This document shows, in pieces, positions 1 to 9,334 of a DNA stretch of 64,000 bases; position 1 is the stretch's first letter, and each line of letters opens with the position of its first letter. A program made the translations under genes and the position numbers. The notes below the pieces were generated by a model. That model was not told the DNA's origin, did no database searches, and saw nothing but the letters and a program-made list of their open reading frames with translations. The stretch covers positions 124,001 to 188,000 of the forward strand of contig JACJNW010000028.1 in assembly GCA_014695195.1 (NCBI GenBank), read 5' to 3'. This DNA comes from Cyanobacteria bacterium FACHB-DQ100. GTDB lineage: Bacteria > Cyanobacteriota > Cyanobacteriia > Leptolyngbyales > Leptolyngbyaceae.

Positions 1-1
1 G

Positions 2-3000
2 GATAACGATTACATTGGCATAGCCACACCGGAAACTCTCACTTTTGCGCCCGGTGAAGTTGAGAAACAATTCTCAGTTGTCGTTCGCGGCGACACGAAA
101 TTCGAGCCGAATGAAACCTTCTTTGCCGAGTTAATCAACCCTACAAATGCAGACTTGTCCTCAGTCAATCGAGCGCGAGGCGTGATTAACAACGATGATG
201 CTCGACCGACGATCAGTATCGGTAACGTTGTGGTTTCAGAAGGCAATGTCGAGGGTACTTTCACAAACGCAACGTTTACCGTCTCGCTATCAAACTCCAG
301 CAGTGAAGCGATCAGCGTCAATTACACAACCGTTGACGAAACTGCACAAGCAGCAGACAACGATTATGAAACCGCAGCAGGAAGGCTGACGTTTGCACCC
401 GGAGTCACCAGTCAGCAAATTACGGTTCGAGTTCGAGGCGATCGTAAATTTGAACCTGATGAATCCTTCTCAATCCAACTTTCATCGCCGACAAACGCTG
501 ATTTGTTCACTGCTATCAATCAAGGGATCGGAACCATTCTTGGCGATGACTTCCGACCAACCATGTCGATCGACGATGCCACCCCAGTTTTAGAAGGCAA
601 CGTGGGCGCAACTCCCGTCCGTTTCACCGTCCGCCTATCCAACGCCAGCAGCGAAGTTGTCACCACAAAATACGCCACTAAAAATGGAACTGCAAACAGT
701 ACCGATTACGCTGGCGTTACCACACCGACCACACTCACGTTTGCACCGGGACAAACAGAACAGACGATTACTGTGCAAGCGATCAGCGATGTATTTTATG
801 AACTCGATGAAGCCTTCACCGTTGAACTCAGCGATTCATCAAACGCTCAAATCACAGACGGTAGTGCCACTGCAACCATTCAGAACGATGATCCACTGCC
901 GAAACTGTCGATCGCGGCCGTAGCAACCAGCAACCCCGAAGGTAACAGCGGGATTACTCCGTTTACGTTTGAAGTGAGTCTGAGCGAAGCAAGCCCCACT
1001 CCGATTACCGTAAATTACACCACGGTAGACGGAAGCGCGACCCTCGCAAACAACGATTACGTAAAAGCTGCAGACACACTTACCTTTGCACCCGGCGAAA
1101 CGAAAAAAACCGTTATCGTCAATATCTTAGGAGATGCACTATTTGAAGGAAATGAAACGTTCCAGGTTTCACTCAGTAATCCAACAAATGCCACACTTCA
1201 AACCAATGTCGCCACCGCCACGATCGTAGAGGACGACACACCGCCGACCATGAATAACAATAGCCCTTACGACATCTTCTGGCGGAATCAATTCACAGGG
1301 CAGAATCTGCTGTGGCAACCTGCGGGATCGCTGCTCGATCGAGAACTTTCCCTGGCAACGATTCCTGATCCCCGCTGGAAAGTGGTCGGAACAGCAGACT
1401 TTAATGGCGATGGGGCAGGTGATTTGCTCTGGCGGAACAGCACCACCGGAGATAATGCCATCTGGTGTATGAATGCCGATCTGGTCATTCAGGGTAGCTT
1501 CTTGCCAACGATCGCCGGAGCTTGGCAAATCACAGGCATCGGAGACTTTAACCGCGATCGTAAAGCCGATATCCTTTGGCGCAATCCTCAAACGGGTGAG
1601 AACGCGATCTGGTTTATGCGCGATACCGTTGTCAACACCGGAACGTTCATCTTCAAAGTCAGTGACCCAAGCTGGAAAGTTTCGCAGGTGGCTGATTTTA
1701 ATAACGATGGCAGTTCCGATATTGTCTGGACAAACTCCAGCACAGGAGAAGTTGCACTCTGGCTGATGGATGGCGCGACGATTAAGGAGGATCGTTTAGA
1801 GAAGGTTAGCAACTTGGCGTGGCGGATTGTGGCAGCAGGTGATATTAACCGTGATGGTTTTGTCGATCTGCTCTGGCGCAACGATCGCACTGGTGAAAAT
1901 GCAATGTGGCTCATGCGAAATGGTCAGGTTGAGCGCGGAGCATTCCTCCCATCCGTTCCTCCAACCAATTGGCAGATTGAAAGCCTGTTCGATTTCAACG
2001 GCGATCAAAGCCTCGACATTCTCTGGCGCAATGGCACGACGCAAGAAACGGTCATCTGGTTCCTGAATCAAGATCAAGTTGGCACCACCGCTTATCTACC
2101 AAACTTGCCCGATCGCAATTGGTCAATTCAAGCAGTGAGTCGATTCAGCAATCAAAGCAAGGGCGAAATCATGATGCGGAACTCTCAAACCGGAGAAAAC
2201 CGCATCTGGCGCATCAGTCTCGACTGGTTCGATCGCTCCACTGTCCTCGATCCGCAGATCGATCGCGATTGGCAAGTTCAAGGAACGGCGGACTTCGATC
2301 GCAATGGGAGCGCTGATATTCTCTGGCGCAATCTCAGGACTCGCGAACTCTCAGTCTGGCTGACTCAAAACGGTCAGGTGCGCGATAAAGTCACGATTCC
2401 TGCCGGATTTGACATTCCGATCGACTGGGTGATTCAGGGCATCGGCGACTTTAGCGGCGATGGCAGTCCGGATCTGATTTGGCGCAATCGACGCACCGGG
2501 GAGACGGCAATGTGGCTACTCAACGGCACTCAGGTTACCTCTGGACTCTTCTTGCCGAAAGTAGATACCAGCTGGCAAATTCAAGATGTGGCGGATATGA
2601 ATGCTGATCGCAATCTCGATTTAATCTGGCGCAATCCGGCCACTGGACAGACTGCAATCTGGCTGTTCGATCGCACTGATGTTACTCGCGGCATTTTTCT
2701 GCCTGCGATTAGTCCCAACTGGCAGATCAAAGGATTTGCAGACTTTAATCGCGACGGTCAAACCGATCTGGTCTGGCGCGATGATAGTACCGGGGAAATA
2801 GCGCTGTGGTTTATGAACGCAGGACAGGTTAGTCGTGGTGTGTTCCTGCCGTCCGCCCCAACAAACTGGGATCTGATCGGGGTGGGTGACTTTAACCGCG
2901 ATAATCAGTTCGACTTACTGTGGCGCGATCGAGGATCAGGCTCGAATGCGGTGTGGTACCTGGTGAATAATTCCGTTACCTTCGCCACTTACGTTCCATC

Positions 3001-3046
3001 CTTGACGGATCTGGGTTGGCAACTAGAAGGCATCGACGACTTCTAG
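2..3046 (+). CDS. Calx-beta / FG-GAP (VCBS) repeat protein, 5' end outside window
   Basis: The open frame runs in from the left edge without a start, so the N-terminus is missing; a TTG at 155 is internal. The visible part first has about four Calx-beta domains (the first incomplete), each with the pattern NYTTVDGSA...DY...LTFAPGET...V.I.GD..FE..E.F...LSNPTNA. It then has about 12 FG-GAP/VCBS-like repeats of roughly 50 residues with the core DFNGDG..DLLWRN..TGE.AIW (for example near bases 1400, 1850 and 2750). Calx-beta domains bind Ca2+, and the D-x-N-x-D-x loops in the FG-GAP repeats are also Ca2+-type loops. Such proteins are usually secreted or cell-surface and act in adhesion or matrix formation; that role is inferred. 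One repeat near base 2150 has lost the acidic loop. The stop TAG at 3044 is clear. Confidence 0.9.
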   Translation, partial: DNDYIGIATPETLTFAPGEVEKQFSVVVRGDTKFEPNETFFAELINPTNADLSSVNRARGVINNDDARPTISIGNVVVSEGNVEGTFTNATFTVSLSNSSSEAISVNYTTVDETAQAADNDYETAAGRLTFAPGVTSQQITVRVRGDRKFEPDESFSIQLSSPTNADLFTAINQGIGTILGDDFRPTMSIDDATPVLEGNVGATPVRFTVRLSNASSEVVTTKYATKNGTANSTDYAGVTTPTTLTFAPGQTEQTITVQAISDVFYELDEAFTVELSDSSNAQITDGSATATIQNDDPLPKLSIAAVATSNPEGNSGITPFTFEVSLSEASPTPITVNYTTVDGSATLANNDYVKAADTLTFAPGETKKTVIVNILGDALFEGNETFQVSLSNPTNATLQTNVATATIVEDDTPPTMNNNSPYDIFWRNQFTGQNLLWQPAGSLLDRELSLATIPDPRWKVVGTADFNGDGAGDLLWRNSTTGDNAIWCMNADLVIQGSFLPTIAGAWQITGIGDFNRDRKADILWRNPQTGENAIWFMRDTVVNTGTFIFKVSDPSWKVSQVADFNNDGSSDIVWTNSSTGEVALWLMDGATIKEDRLEKVSNLAWRIVAAGDINRDGFVDLLWRNDRTGENAMWLMRNGQVERGAFLPSVPPTNWQIESLFDFNGDQSLDILWRNGTTQETVIWFLNQDQVGTTAYLPNLPDRNWSIQAVSRFSNQSKGEIMMRNSQTGENRIWRISLDWFDRSTVLDPQIDRDWQVQGTADFDRNGSADILWRNLRTRELSVWLTQNGQVRDKVTIPAGFDIPIDWVIQGIGDFSGDGSPDLIWRNRRTGETAMWLLNGTQVTSGLFLPKVDTSWQIQDVADMNADRNLDLIWRNPATGQTAIWLFDRTDVTRGIFLPAISPNWQIKGFADFNRDGQTDLVWRDDSTGEIALWFMNAGQVSRGVFLPSAPTNWDLIGVGDFNRDNQFDLLWRDRGSGSNAVWYLVNNSVTFATYVPSLTDLGWQLEGIDDF

Positions 3047-3096
3047 TTCACGCTTCTTATGGTAAGATTTTCGCGTCTAATTGCGAGAATCAGATC

Positions 3097-3447
3097 ATGC
3101 GGGCAGATACGGAATTCGGTGGTACGACGGGATTAATGGATGTAGAAGCGGTACAAAAGACGCTCAATCGATCGCGAGCGTCGGTGTACCGCTATGCCAA
3201 CACTGATCTAGAGTTGCTTAATCCGCCGTTTGACCCAAAGCGCCTGAATCCAGAGTTGCGCCAATCACCCAACGATCCGCTGATGTTTCACTCAAATGAA
3301 GTTGCGCGGTTTGCCAAAGAGGTGCTGAAAATTAAGCAGGTGACGATCGAAGTTCAAGAACCCCAACCGAATCGGACTCAGGAAGTGCTAGAGGCGATTT
3401 TGGTGGAACTGCAAAGTATTCATGCGTTATTAAAAACGCGATCGTAG
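3097..3447 (+). CDS. small putative DNA-binding (helix-turn-helix-like) protein
   Basis: A 116-residue protein beginning MRADTEFGGTTG. The frame is open upstream to 3016 but that would overlap the preceding gene, so the ATG at 3097 is preferred. The N-terminal half (MDVEAVQKTLNRSRASVYRY) looks like a helix-turn-helix in which a helix is followed by an S-R-A-S-V-Y-R-Y recognition-like helix, as in excisionase or MerR-type domains. The C-terminal third is a predicted helix (NRTQEVLEAILVELQSIHALL) that could form a coiled coil for dimerisation. I do not recognise a named family; a DNA-binding role is inferred. It lies 50 bases downstream of the repeat protein and ends 3 bases before the convergent membrane protein gene. 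Confidence 0.7.
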   Translation: MRADTEFGGTTGLMDVEAVQKTLNRSRASVYRYANTDLELLNPPFDPKRLNPELRQSPNDPLMFHSNEVARFAKEVLKIKQVTIEVQEPQPNRTQEVLEAILVELQSIHALLKTRS

Positions 3448-3450
3448 CAG

Positions 3451-4359
3451 CTAGCCTTTTCTAGTTTGGTCGAGGGTTTCTTCTTTGACTAAAACGGCGT
3501 GACTCGAAGGCTCGATCGGTCTTCCCCGGTATTTGGAATAAACTTGCGTGAATTCTGCACCTAGCAGCAGAATTTGCGCGGAGTAAAATACCCAAAGCAA
3601 CACAACGACCAACGATCCCGCCGCACCGTAGGTTGAACCAACGCTACTGTTACCGAGATAAAGACCGATCAAGAATTTACCAATGTTAAACAGTAAAGCG
3701 GTAACAGCAGACCCAACCCAAAGATTCTTCCACGGAACCTTTACATCTGGTAAAAACTTATAGATTGCTGCAAACAATAGAGTCGTTAACGCAAATGTGA
3801 TCACAAAATTAAGCACTTGTCCAACGTGAAGCGCCTCAGGAAGAAGACCACCAAAATAAGCGCTTACGCCTGAGAATACTGCCGACAATATTAACGAAAC
3901 CAGCAGTAGAAATCCAATTACTAATACCATCGCGAAAGACAGAAATCGAGCTTGAACAAAGCTCTTTACGGCTCGTCCTGGTTTCGGTTTGACTTCCCAA
4001 ATGGTGTTGAGTGCCGTTTGCAACTGTCCGAATACACCTGACGCGCCGAAAATCAGAACTCCGATCCCGATCAGCGTCGCAATGCCTCCTCCTGATCCGG
4101 GTCTACTCGCGTTCTGAATCATCGATTGAATGAATTCTGCACCTTGCCTACCGACCAGTCCCTGAATTTGCCGCACGATCTCCCCCTGCGCGGCTTCTTC
4201 ACCATAAACCGCACCGACGATCGCGATCGCAATAATCAACAACGGTGCTAGCGAAAACATGGTGTAATAGGCCAATGCCGCTGCGAGTAATGGCACATTA
4301 TCTTCGTTCCATTCGGTGATCGTATCGCGCACCAAACGCACAATCGTTTTAAATCTCAT
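3451..4359 (-). CDS. YihY/virulence factor BrkB family membrane protein
   Basis: The 302-residue protein has the BrkB/YihY signature: an N-terminal amphipathic segment (IVRLVRDTITEWNEDNVPLLAAALAYYTMFSLAPLL, split here in reading) followed by about six hydrophobic spans, a G-rich loop, and the IWEVKPKPGR loop typical of the family. The length is normal. The family is widespread, sits in the cytoplasmic membrane, and has no firmly established biochemical role; the old RNase BN name for YihY is incorrect. It is a single gene facing left, convergent with the small DNA-binding gene, with its own upstream region shared with the stress membrane protein on the other side. Confidence 0.9.
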   Translation of the reverse strand: MRFKTIVRLVRDTITEWNEDNVPLLAAALAYYTMFSLAPLLIIAIAIVGAVYGEEAAQGEIVRQIQGLVGRQGAEFIQSMIQNASRPGSGGGIATLIGIGVLIFGASGVFGQLQTALNTIWEVKPKPGRAVKSFVQARFLSFAMVLVIGFLLLVSLILSAVFSGVSAYFGGLLPEALHVGQVLNFVITFALTTLLFAAIYKFLPDVKVPWKNLWVGSAVTALLFNIGKFLIGLYLGNSSVGSTYGAAGSLVVVLLWVFYSAQILLLGAEFTQVYSKYRGRPIEPSSHAVLVKEETLDQTRKG

Positions 4360-4668
4360 CGCCGTAGAGTATAGAGTTTTAGAATAGCCTTAACAGCAAG
4401 ACCCTACTGCAAAATTTGATCGCACGGCATCGCTCACAAGTGAGAAGAAGCTTCTGTCTTTTGAGGGAGGAGCGATCGCAAAGATTGTCTAGCTTGTGTG
4501 CACTGCGAATCTAACTTCAGAGCGGTACCCGCACGATCACTTCCCTGTTAGTTTAAGCACATGAAATACAGCTCTGAGAAATCAGATTTGAAACATCGAA
4601 CTGATTGTTTCTAGAAATCTTAGGGTGAAGCTACTATTTTCAATTAACTAATCGGTAAGGAGATTACT
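4360..4668. promoter_or_regulatory. divergent intergenic region between brkB-like and glsB-like genes
   Basis: About 309 bases without a gene. It must hold both start regions. I see a HIP1 octamer near 4472 and a good ribosome-binding site (AAGGAG, 4657-4662) seven bases before the ATG at 4669. No convincing operator or promoter consensus is assigned. Confidence 0.4.
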
Positions 4669-4938
4669 ATGAACATTCTAGCGTGGGTTGTTTTAGGATT
4701 ATTGGCAGGCGCGATCGCAAAAGCAATCTATCCCGGACATCAAGGCGGCGGACTGCTCGGCACTATGATTTTGGGAATTGTCGGTGCATTCATCGGCGGA
4801 ACGGTAGCGACGCTGCTTGAAACGGGAACGCTGGCGATCGGTGCAGCCTCCTTGAGCATTCCAGGCGTGTTTGTTGCCGTGTTGGGCGCAATTTTGGCAA
4901 TCTTCATCTACAACAAACTGTCCCGTCGGGCTTACTAA
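4669..4938 (+). CDS. GlsB/YeaQ/YmgE family stress-response membrane protein
   Basis: An 89-residue, very hydrophobic protein with three membrane spans and the family pattern: MNILAWVVLGLLAGAIAK, then a glycine-rich loop (PGHQGGGLLGTMILGIVGAFIG), then a final span ending in a short basic tail. This is the transglycosylase-associated/GlsB family of small inner-membrane proteins linked to envelope or general stress; the exact function is unknown. The start is supported by AAGGAG seven bases upstream. A strong intrinsic terminator follows about 50 bases after the stop, so the gene is probably a single transcription unit. Confidence 0.92.
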   Translation: MNILAWVVLGLLAGAIAKAIYPGHQGGGLLGTMILGIVGAFIGGTVATLLETGTLAIGAASLSIPGVFVAVLGAILAIFIYNKLSRRAY

Positions 4939-4989
4939 CAATTCGGGCGATTTGCGTTTTGGGTTCAGATTGTGGTTCTGTCAGTCGAG

Positions 4990-5024
4990 CGGTGATTTGA
5001 AGCGATTCAAGTCACCGTTTTTTT
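4990..5024 (+). terminator. intrinsic terminator after the stress membrane protein gene
   Basis: A 12-bp stem CGGTGATTTGAA / TTCAAGTCACCG (one T-G wobble) with a GCGA tetraloop is followed directly by seven T residues. It lies about 50 bases after the stop at 4938 and matches a textbook rho-independent terminator on the plus strand. Confidence 0.85.
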
Positions 5025-5050
5025 CAAGGAATCTACCAGAGTCAAACAGA

Positions 5051-5088
5051 ATCGGGCGATCGTAGCCCTGAGTCTACAACCGCCCGAT
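5051..5088. repeat. inverted repeat between convergent genes
   Basis: Eight-base arms ATCGGGCG (5051-5058) and CGCCCGAT (5081-5088) flank a 22-base loop, just after the ABC permease gene that ends at 5108 on the minus strand. It may help end transcription from the minus strand, but there is no T-run. Confidence 0.4.
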
Positions 5089-5107
5089 CGCATTCTGATT
5101 AAAAGTT

Positions 5108-5983
5108 CTACGCTAATCGACGCTTCATCAACGGTTGAACTGCAACCAGCGCGATTGCACATAGTCCAACTAGAATCAGCAATGCTCCACCAAGGGTTAC
5201 ATTTCCAAAGGGTGCTTGCATGATCACACTACCAAAGCTCCAGTCCGGGTGAAGATAGAGGTAACGAATTGGCTCGATCGCATAGCTCAAGGGATTCAGC
5301 GTGGCGACGACTTGCAACCACTTCGGCATAAACGACAACGGAACGAGAGCCGTACTTGCAAATAGCAGCGGTAGATTCGTGACAAAGATCACCGCAAGCA
5401 GTTCAATATGTCCCGGTAGCGCAAACGCCAATCCTAAACTTAAGGCTGTGACCGCAACCACTAACAGCAACACGATCAGCGCAACCAACGCAAGCCCGAT
5501 CGCATTCGGCAATCCTGCCCCTAAGAATGCACTCGTTGCGACGATCGCTGCCGTTTGAATCAAGCTCAGTGTTGTAATAAAGATCGCCGATGCCATGACG
5601 ATCGAAAACCTCGAAACCAAGGGAGCCACAAGCAAGCGATTGAGGAATCCGAACTCTCGATCGAACATCACCGGAAGCCCAGCATTGAGCGCTCCACCAA
5701 ATGCGGTAAAGACAATCACGCCAGCCCCTAAGAACTGACCATAATTCACCTGATCGCCAAACAATCCTTTGGGTGCATTTTGAAATAGCGCACCAAACAG
5801 AACCAGCCACATCAACGGTTGGATAATTCCTGCCAGCAGTGTAGAGGGGCGGCGCTGGAGTTGAATAAACAACCGTCTAGTCATTGCCGCAGTTTCTTGC
5901 ACAAACTCGCCAAACGGATTCGAGGGCGCGATCGTTCGGCGAGGTTCCAGTGCAGTTTTCGGAGGGGTAATGGTCGTACTCAT
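5108..5983 (-). CDS. ABC-2 type exporter permease (DrrB-like)
   Basis: A 291-residue membrane protein with six predicted spans. The cytoplasmic N-terminus (FGEFVQETAAMTRRLFIQLQRRP) leads into the first span, and the central PVMFDREFGFLNRLLVAPL segment is the conserved ABC-2/DrrB motif that follows span two. The gene starts 37 bases after the ATPase gene on the same strand, so the two form one ABC exporter. Substrates of this class include drugs, lipids and polysaccharide precursors; nothing here fixes the substrate. In cyanobacteria similar pairs are called daunorubicin-resistance or multidrug transporters by homology only. Confidence 0.93.
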   Translation of the reverse strand: MSTTITPPKTALEPRRTIAPSNPFGEFVQETAAMTRRLFIQLQRRPSTLLAGIIQPLMWLVLFGALFQNAPKGLFGDQVNYGQFLGAGVIVFTAFGGALNAGLPVMFDREFGFLNRLLVAPLVSRFSIVMASAIFITTLSLIQTAAIVATSAFLGAGLPNAIGLALVALIVLLLVVAVTALSLGLAFALPGHIELLAVIFVTNLPLLFASTALVPLSFMPKWLQVVATLNPLSYAIEPIRYLYLHPDWSFGSVIMQAPFGNVTLGGALLILVGLCAIALVAVQPLMKRRLA

Positions 5984-6020
5984 AGTTAAAGTGTGAATGA
6001 CATTCAGAATGGGTTGGCGG

Positions 6021-7040
6021 CTATCTCATACTTTGCTTGCGTTCTGCTTTCGGGTCGCGACTTCCAGCGGCAGCAAGTTCGGCATCTATGAGTGTGCGTC
6101 CGGTTGCTGCAAGATACACATCGTCTAGACTTGGGCGAGATTGAGCGATGCCAAAGGTGGGAAGTCCGGCTTGAGTTAGAGCTTGCTGAACGCTGGTTAA
6201 AGCCTCGCTATTTGGCGTTACGACTAAGTTTAGCGAATTGCCCTGCGCTCCGTTAATAATGACTTCTTGAACCATTGGCAGTGATTCGAGTAGTGATCGC
6301 GCTTTTTCCGCTTCGCCGATCGGCGAAAATTCTCGAATTCGTAAGGTGATCCGCTCTCCCCCGACTTGATCTTTGAGCTCAGAAGGCGTCCCTGCTGAGA
6401 TCACCACGCCGCGATCGATAATGGCAACGCGATCGGCAAGGGCATCAATTTCTTCTAGATAATGGCTGGTGATTAAAACGGTTGTGCCTTGTTCGCGCAG
6501 TTGCCGCAGGAAATTCCACACTACAACTCGGCTTTCGATATCAAGTCCAACCGTCGGCTCATCGAGAACGAGAACATCAGGTTGATGCAGGAGACCTGCA
6601 GCCAGATCGAGCCGCTTTTTTAAGCCGCCGGAATATGTACCGCTCTTTTTATCCGCCCATTCATCGAGTCCCAGCACGTCCAGAACTTCAGCAATTCGAG
6701 ACTTAATCGCGGCTTTGGGCAAGTGATAGAGCGCGGCTTGAAGTTCAAGCAGCTCACGACCTGTGAGAACTTTATCGATCGCGACTTCTTGCGCCACATA
6801 GCCCAATCGCTGACGGGCGGCGCGGGGATTGTCGATCGCGCTAATGCCCGAAACTTCGATTTTGCCTGCATCGGGTTCTGTCAGCGTACATAAACAGCGC
6901 AAGGTTGTGGTTTTGCCTGCCCCATTGGGTCCCAAAAGCCCGAAAATCTCGCCAGGTCGAACCTCCAGCGAAACATCTTTAACGGCTTCGAGCGATCCAT
7001 AGCGCTTTTGTAACTTTTCAATTAGCACCGCAGGAGTCAT
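6021..7040 (-). CDS. ABC exporter ATP-binding subunit (DrrA-like)
   Basis: A 339-residue ABC ATPase. It has Walker A (GPNGAGKTTTLR), a Q-loop (YVAQE), an ABC signature (YSGGLKKRLDLA), Walker B with catalytic Glu (VLVLDEPT) and the H-loop (TSHYLEE). The C-terminal 110 residues match the extra domain of DrrA-type subunits (DUF4162 region, ...SRPSLDDVYLAATGRT). A strong ribosome-binding site (GGAGGAG) precedes the ATG at 7040. It is the first gene of a two-gene unit with the permease downstream. Confidence 0.95.
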   Translation of the reverse strand: MTPAVLIEKLQKRYGSLEAVKDVSLEVRPGEIFGLLGPNGAGKTTTLRCLCTLTEPDAGKIEVSGISAIDNPRAARQRLGYVAQEVAIDKVLTGRELLELQAALYHLPKAAIKSRIAEVLDVLGLDEWADKKSGTYSGGLKKRLDLAAGLLHQPDVLVLDEPTVGLDIESRVVVWNFLRQLREQGTTVLITSHYLEEIDALADRVAIIDRGVVISAGTPSELKDQVGGERITLRIREFSPIGEAEKARSLLESLPMVQEVIINGAQGNSLNLVVTPNSEALTSVQQALTQAGLPTFGIAQSRPSLDDVYLAATGRTLIDAELAAAGSRDPKAERKQSMR

Positions 7041-7137
7041 CCGCTCCTCCTTTTTTGATACAAATCTTTAAGATGTCTCTTCTCTATTCTAGGAACTGTG
7101 AGGCTAGATTTCTCATGATTTGGAGATATTTAATGAT

Positions 7138-7872
7138 TCAACTGACGCGCAAACTATTTGCCAGTGTGGATGCCGCCCCTAAAACTCGATCGCCCCCCGC
7201 ATTCGTCGCCGCAATCAACACGAGTAAAATACTGTCATTCGCTTGCCGCGCTAAAATCACACCGCCGACGGGTTGCGTGTTTCCGGCGATCGTTAAGTTC
7301 CCCGTCCAATCGATCTGCACTCCACCAGAAATCGATCGCACCTGTCCGGTTTGAAAATTTTCGCCTTGTCGAAACGCATTCTGAGCGGCGGTGACAAGCG
7401 CCTCATTCGGCACAACCCCGCCCACAATGCCAAGCTGTGATTGCGGTTGAGCCAGCACCGTGTAGGCTAAATGGCCGTCTGGCGCTTCAATCAGTACCGT
7501 TCCCGCTAGGGGACTCACTTTGTAATCTTTGAGAATGGCAACGACAAACCGATTGTTCGGGTCTTTGTAATCACCGCTTACCGGAAGAGTGGGAGCGCTC
7601 GGAGCCGCAGGTAAAGACGGCGGAGCAGTCGGCACGATCGGGACAACAGGTGGCGTTGCGATCGGAGAGGCGATTGGCGAGGGCGAGGGAGACGGAGAAG
7701 CGGTCGGAATCGGTGGACGATTTGCAGGCAAAGAGGGATCGACCGGAATCGGGGCAACCGGAACTCCGACCGCTCCAGTCGGACTGGGTGCGGGAGTCTG
7801 AGCCATGCTCGAAATCGCGCTAAATCCAAAAACTGCGATCGCGAAACAGCCAATTAGCCAGCGTCGTTTCAT
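7138..7872 (-). CDS. exported protein with proline-rich linker, function unknown
   Basis: A 244-residue protein with a clear signal peptide (MKRRWLIGCFAIAVFGFSA, likely cut after SSMA-Q), then about 75 residues rich in Pro, Ser and Ala (repeated SPSPSP), then a compact C-terminal domain from about residue 100 (DPNNRFVVAILKDYKV to the end). That domain has no catalytic motif I recognise. The gene starts 4 bases after the nucleoside transporter gene stop, so they are probably co-transcribed. A periplasmic or thylakoid-lumen location is inferred. Confidence 0.8.
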   Translation of the reverse strand: MKRRWLIGCFAIAVFGFSAISSMAQTPAPSPTGAVGVPVAPIPVDPSLPANRPPIPTASPSPSPSPIASPIATPPVVPIVPTAPPSLPAAPSAPTLPVSGDYKDPNNRFVVAILKDYKVSPLAGTVLIEAPDGHLAYTVLAQPQSQLGIVGGVVPNEALVTAAQNAFRQGENFQTGQVRSISGGVQIDWTGNLTIAGNTQPVGGVILARQANDSILLVLIAATNAGGDRVLGAASTLANSLRVS

Positions 7873-7876
7873 TGTT

Positions 7877-9334
7877 CTACCCCCTTAAAACCGACGGATT
7901 ACCAAAGTAAAAGACTCCTGCCACACATCCGATCATTAAAGTGGCTAGGGTTGCCGCCCAGAGTGCCTTCCAGCCCAAACTTGCCAGATCCTTACGGCGC
8001 GATGGAATCAAGCTGGAAAAGCCACCGACAAAGATTCCGACCGAGGGCAAGTGAGCGAATCCTGCTAGACAGTAGCTAATGATCAGTAGCGCCCGATCGC
8101 TCAGCGCTCCCTGACTGGCTAATACGCCTAATTGCTGATAAGACGGGATTTCCGTTTCCAATAATCGCCGTCCAATTAAAACCGATGCCTGCCAAATCTC
8201 GTTCCAGTTTGTAGAAACGCCCGTGAGAAACGTGAGCGGTACAAACAGCGCACCGACAATATTTTGCAGCGTCACGATTTGGAAAATCAAACCAATGCGT
8301 CTGACTGCCGGATTATTACTCACTGCAAGCCCAGCCAAATTCGAGAAAAACAGATTCACGAGCGCAACCAATCCGAGAATCGCGATCAACAAAGCCGCGA
8401 TCGAAATTGCCAATTTCACACCATCCATTGCGCCCACGATAATGCTTTCCATCGCCCCGGCTGGACGCTCTTGAGCGAAGCGAGCAGGCTCGCCTGTGCC
8501 AGAGGCAGCGTTCTCCGCATCTTCTTCTGGCAAAGCGCCTAAAGTCTTCGGAACTTCTGTTTCAGGAACCAGTAATTTAGAAATCACGAAACAGGCAGGA
8601 ATTGCCATTAGTGATGCTGAGACTAAGTGTCCTGTGATGTTTGGGAATACTGGACGTAATAACCCTGCATATAGAGCGAGAACGGTAGAGGCAATGCTAC
8701 CGTAACAGGCTGTAAGAATCGCACAAAGCTCGCTACGAGTCATGCTAGCGAGATAAGGTCGAATCACTAATGCAGATTCGATTCCCACAAAAATATTCGT
8801 CGCACCGCTTAATGCTTCTGCACCACTGAGATTCATCGATCGCCGAAAGACCTTGGCAAAGAATTTAACAATTGGTTGAATCACGCCCAAGTAATACAGC
8901 AGTGACATCAGTGCAGAAAAGAAAATTACCGAAGGCAATGCCCGAAAGGCAAACGTATAGCCTAAATTCAGGCTTTCAGGACTGAGACGATCGCCCGCAA
9001 CCGGAACATAAGCCGGAGTCACTGCCCGCGCAATCCAGCGTCCCGCTAAAATTGGTCCTGGCGTTGCGTTTGGATCTGGAACCAGCAGCGATCCAAACAA
9101 AAATTTTGCGCCCGCTTCGGTGGCATCTAAAACCGCATTAATACTGTTACTAATCACGCTAATTACAAAGCGCGTTATCGGAAATGTAAACACCAGCAAC
9201 CCAATTAGCAGTTGCAGCGCAATTCCCCAGAGAATCACCTTCCACTGAATCACACGACGATTTTCAGAACCGAGCCATGCAATGCCGCACAGCACAAAGA
9301 TTCCAGCAAAAGATAAGAAATTTAACCAAGACAT
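7877..9334 (-). CDS. concentrative nucleoside transporter (CNT/NupC family)
   Basis: A 485-residue multi-span protein with CNT hallmarks: N-terminal spans, a central gate region, SGATNIFVGIESALVIRPYL (GQ/EAP-like loop region), and C-terminal motifs with NLFFSNLAG and SYCLAGFAHLPSVGIFVGG. CNT proteins import nucleosides with Na+ or H+. It has a longer-than-usual hydrophilic loop (about residues 262-295) that includes PEEDAENAASGTGEP. The start ATG overlaps the stop of the upstream glycosyltransferase by one base (TAATG), which indicates translational coupling. Why it sits with glycosyltransferases is unclear. Confidence 0.9.
   Translation of the reverse strand: MSWLNFLSFAGIFVLCGIAWLGSENRRVIQWKVILWGIALQLLIGLLVFTFPITRFVISVISNSINAVLDATEAGAKFLFGSLLVPDPNATPGPILAGRWIARAVTPAYVPVAGDRLSPESLNLGYTFAFRALPSVIFFSALMSLLYYLGVIQPIVKFFAKVFRRSMNLSGAEALSGATNIFVGIESALVIRPYLASMTRSELCAILTACYGSIASTVLALYAGLLRPVFPNITGHLVSASLMAIPACFVISKLLVPETEVPKTLGALPEEDAENAASGTGEPARFAQERPAGAMESIIVGAMDGVKLAISIAALLIAILGLVALVNLFFSNLAGLAVSNNPAVRRIGLIFQIVTLQNIVGALFVPLTFLTGVSTNWNEIWQASVLIGRRLLETEIPSYQQLGVLASQGALSDRALLIISYCLAGFAHLPSVGIFVGGFSSLIPSRRKDLASLGWKALWAATLATLMIGCVAGVFYFGNPSVLRG

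Noticed and set aside
8480-8493. GCGAGC/GCTCGC palindrome inside the nucleoside transporter gene as an inserted repeat
   Set aside because: It is only six bases per arm and lies in a variable hydrophilic loop, so it is not distinguishable from ordinary coding sequence.
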